Source: Ralstonia pickettii
Lineage (GTDB): Bacteria; Pseudomonadota; Gammaproteobacteria; Burkholderiales; Burkholderiaceae
Direction of reading: 5' to 3'
DNA: 64,000 bases
Assembly (NCBI RefSeq): GCF_000607165.1
Contig: NZ_JFZG01000008.1
Coordinates: forward strand, 641,215-705,214
Both the position numbers and the translations under genes were made by a program. A model generated the notes under the pieces. It had not been told where the DNA came from. It saw only the letters and a list, made by a program, of their open reading frames with translations, and did no database searches. Of this stretch, positions 63,932 to 64,000 are shown one piece after another (positions within the stretch are counted from its first letter, which is position 1; every line of letters begins with the position of its first letter).

Positions 63932-64000
63932 CCCTGGGGAAAGTGCAGAAAGACCCCGTAAAGAGAAAGGGCTTGCACTGTTCGGAAAACCCGCCTATAG

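Noticed and set aside
63932..64000. A gene start at the right edge
   Set aside because: The last 69 bases hold no start codon with a ribosome site, no terminator and no recognisable coding signal.

Overview
The window is high-GC betaproteobacterial DNA, most likely from Ralstonia (Burkholderiales). This is inferred from base composition, codon use and gene content (OpgD, a MipA/RstAB-like set, a Rhizobium-type glycerol ABC operon, a P2-like prophage next to tRNA-Arg). No rRNA or other species marker is present, so the species is not fixed.

Layout. (1) 1-9234 is the right end of an integrated P2-like prophage or satellite. It carries a cut-off DNA methyltransferase, a visibly lower-GC minus-strand cargo block (246-1571), an XRE repressor facing a rightward early operon (small ribbon-helix-helix proteins, an Ogr/Delta zinc-finger activator, small hypotheticals), a 925-residue primase-helicase, an origin-like field of TCCACRGGT repeats, an excisionase and a tyrosine integrase. 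The integrase abuts the 3' end of tRNA-Arg(CCG) at 9159-9234. (2) 9.6-18.9 kb is chromosome: a membrane-anchored dihaem cytochrome c, a secreted adhesin-E-like protein, two tandem envelope paralogues divergent from a MerR regulator, and a four-gene minus-strand operon (Baeyer-Villiger-type monooxygenase, SDR, alpha/beta hydrolase, ferritin-like metal hydrolase). (3) 18.9-36.4 kb holds a BvgS/BvgA-like phosphorelay, a CDF metal exporter, two tandem unknown paralogues, a GST, an MFS exporter, a large MscS-type channel, a porin, an RpiR regulator, and a PepSY membrane protein under a clear Fur box. (4) 36.5-38.9 kb is a tightly coupled lower-GC operon of four unknown secreted or membrane-anchored proteins. 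(5) 38.9-52.4 kb holds an XRE/MmyB regulator divergent from a hydrolase, MipA/OmpV divergent from an RstAB-like two-component system, AraC, an orphan branched-chain amino acid-type binding protein, a citrate-type MHS symporter with an AGE epimerase, OpgD, a DUF1415 protein and a small Lys/Ala-rich exported protein. (6) 52.4-63 kb is a complete glycerol module on the minus strand: glpD-S-T-P-Q-U-V-K, with glpR divergent. Imported glycerol would be phosphorylated by GlpK and oxidised by GlpD, under GlpR control. A CHAD protein ends the window.

Points most worth following up: intercistronic RNA structures in the glp operon, including two interleaved perfect 8-bp stems just before glpV; an asymmetric GlpS/GlpT ATPase pair; the unknown cassettes at 246-1571 and 36552-38894; the origin-like repeat field; and a dispersed hairpin repeat present three times.
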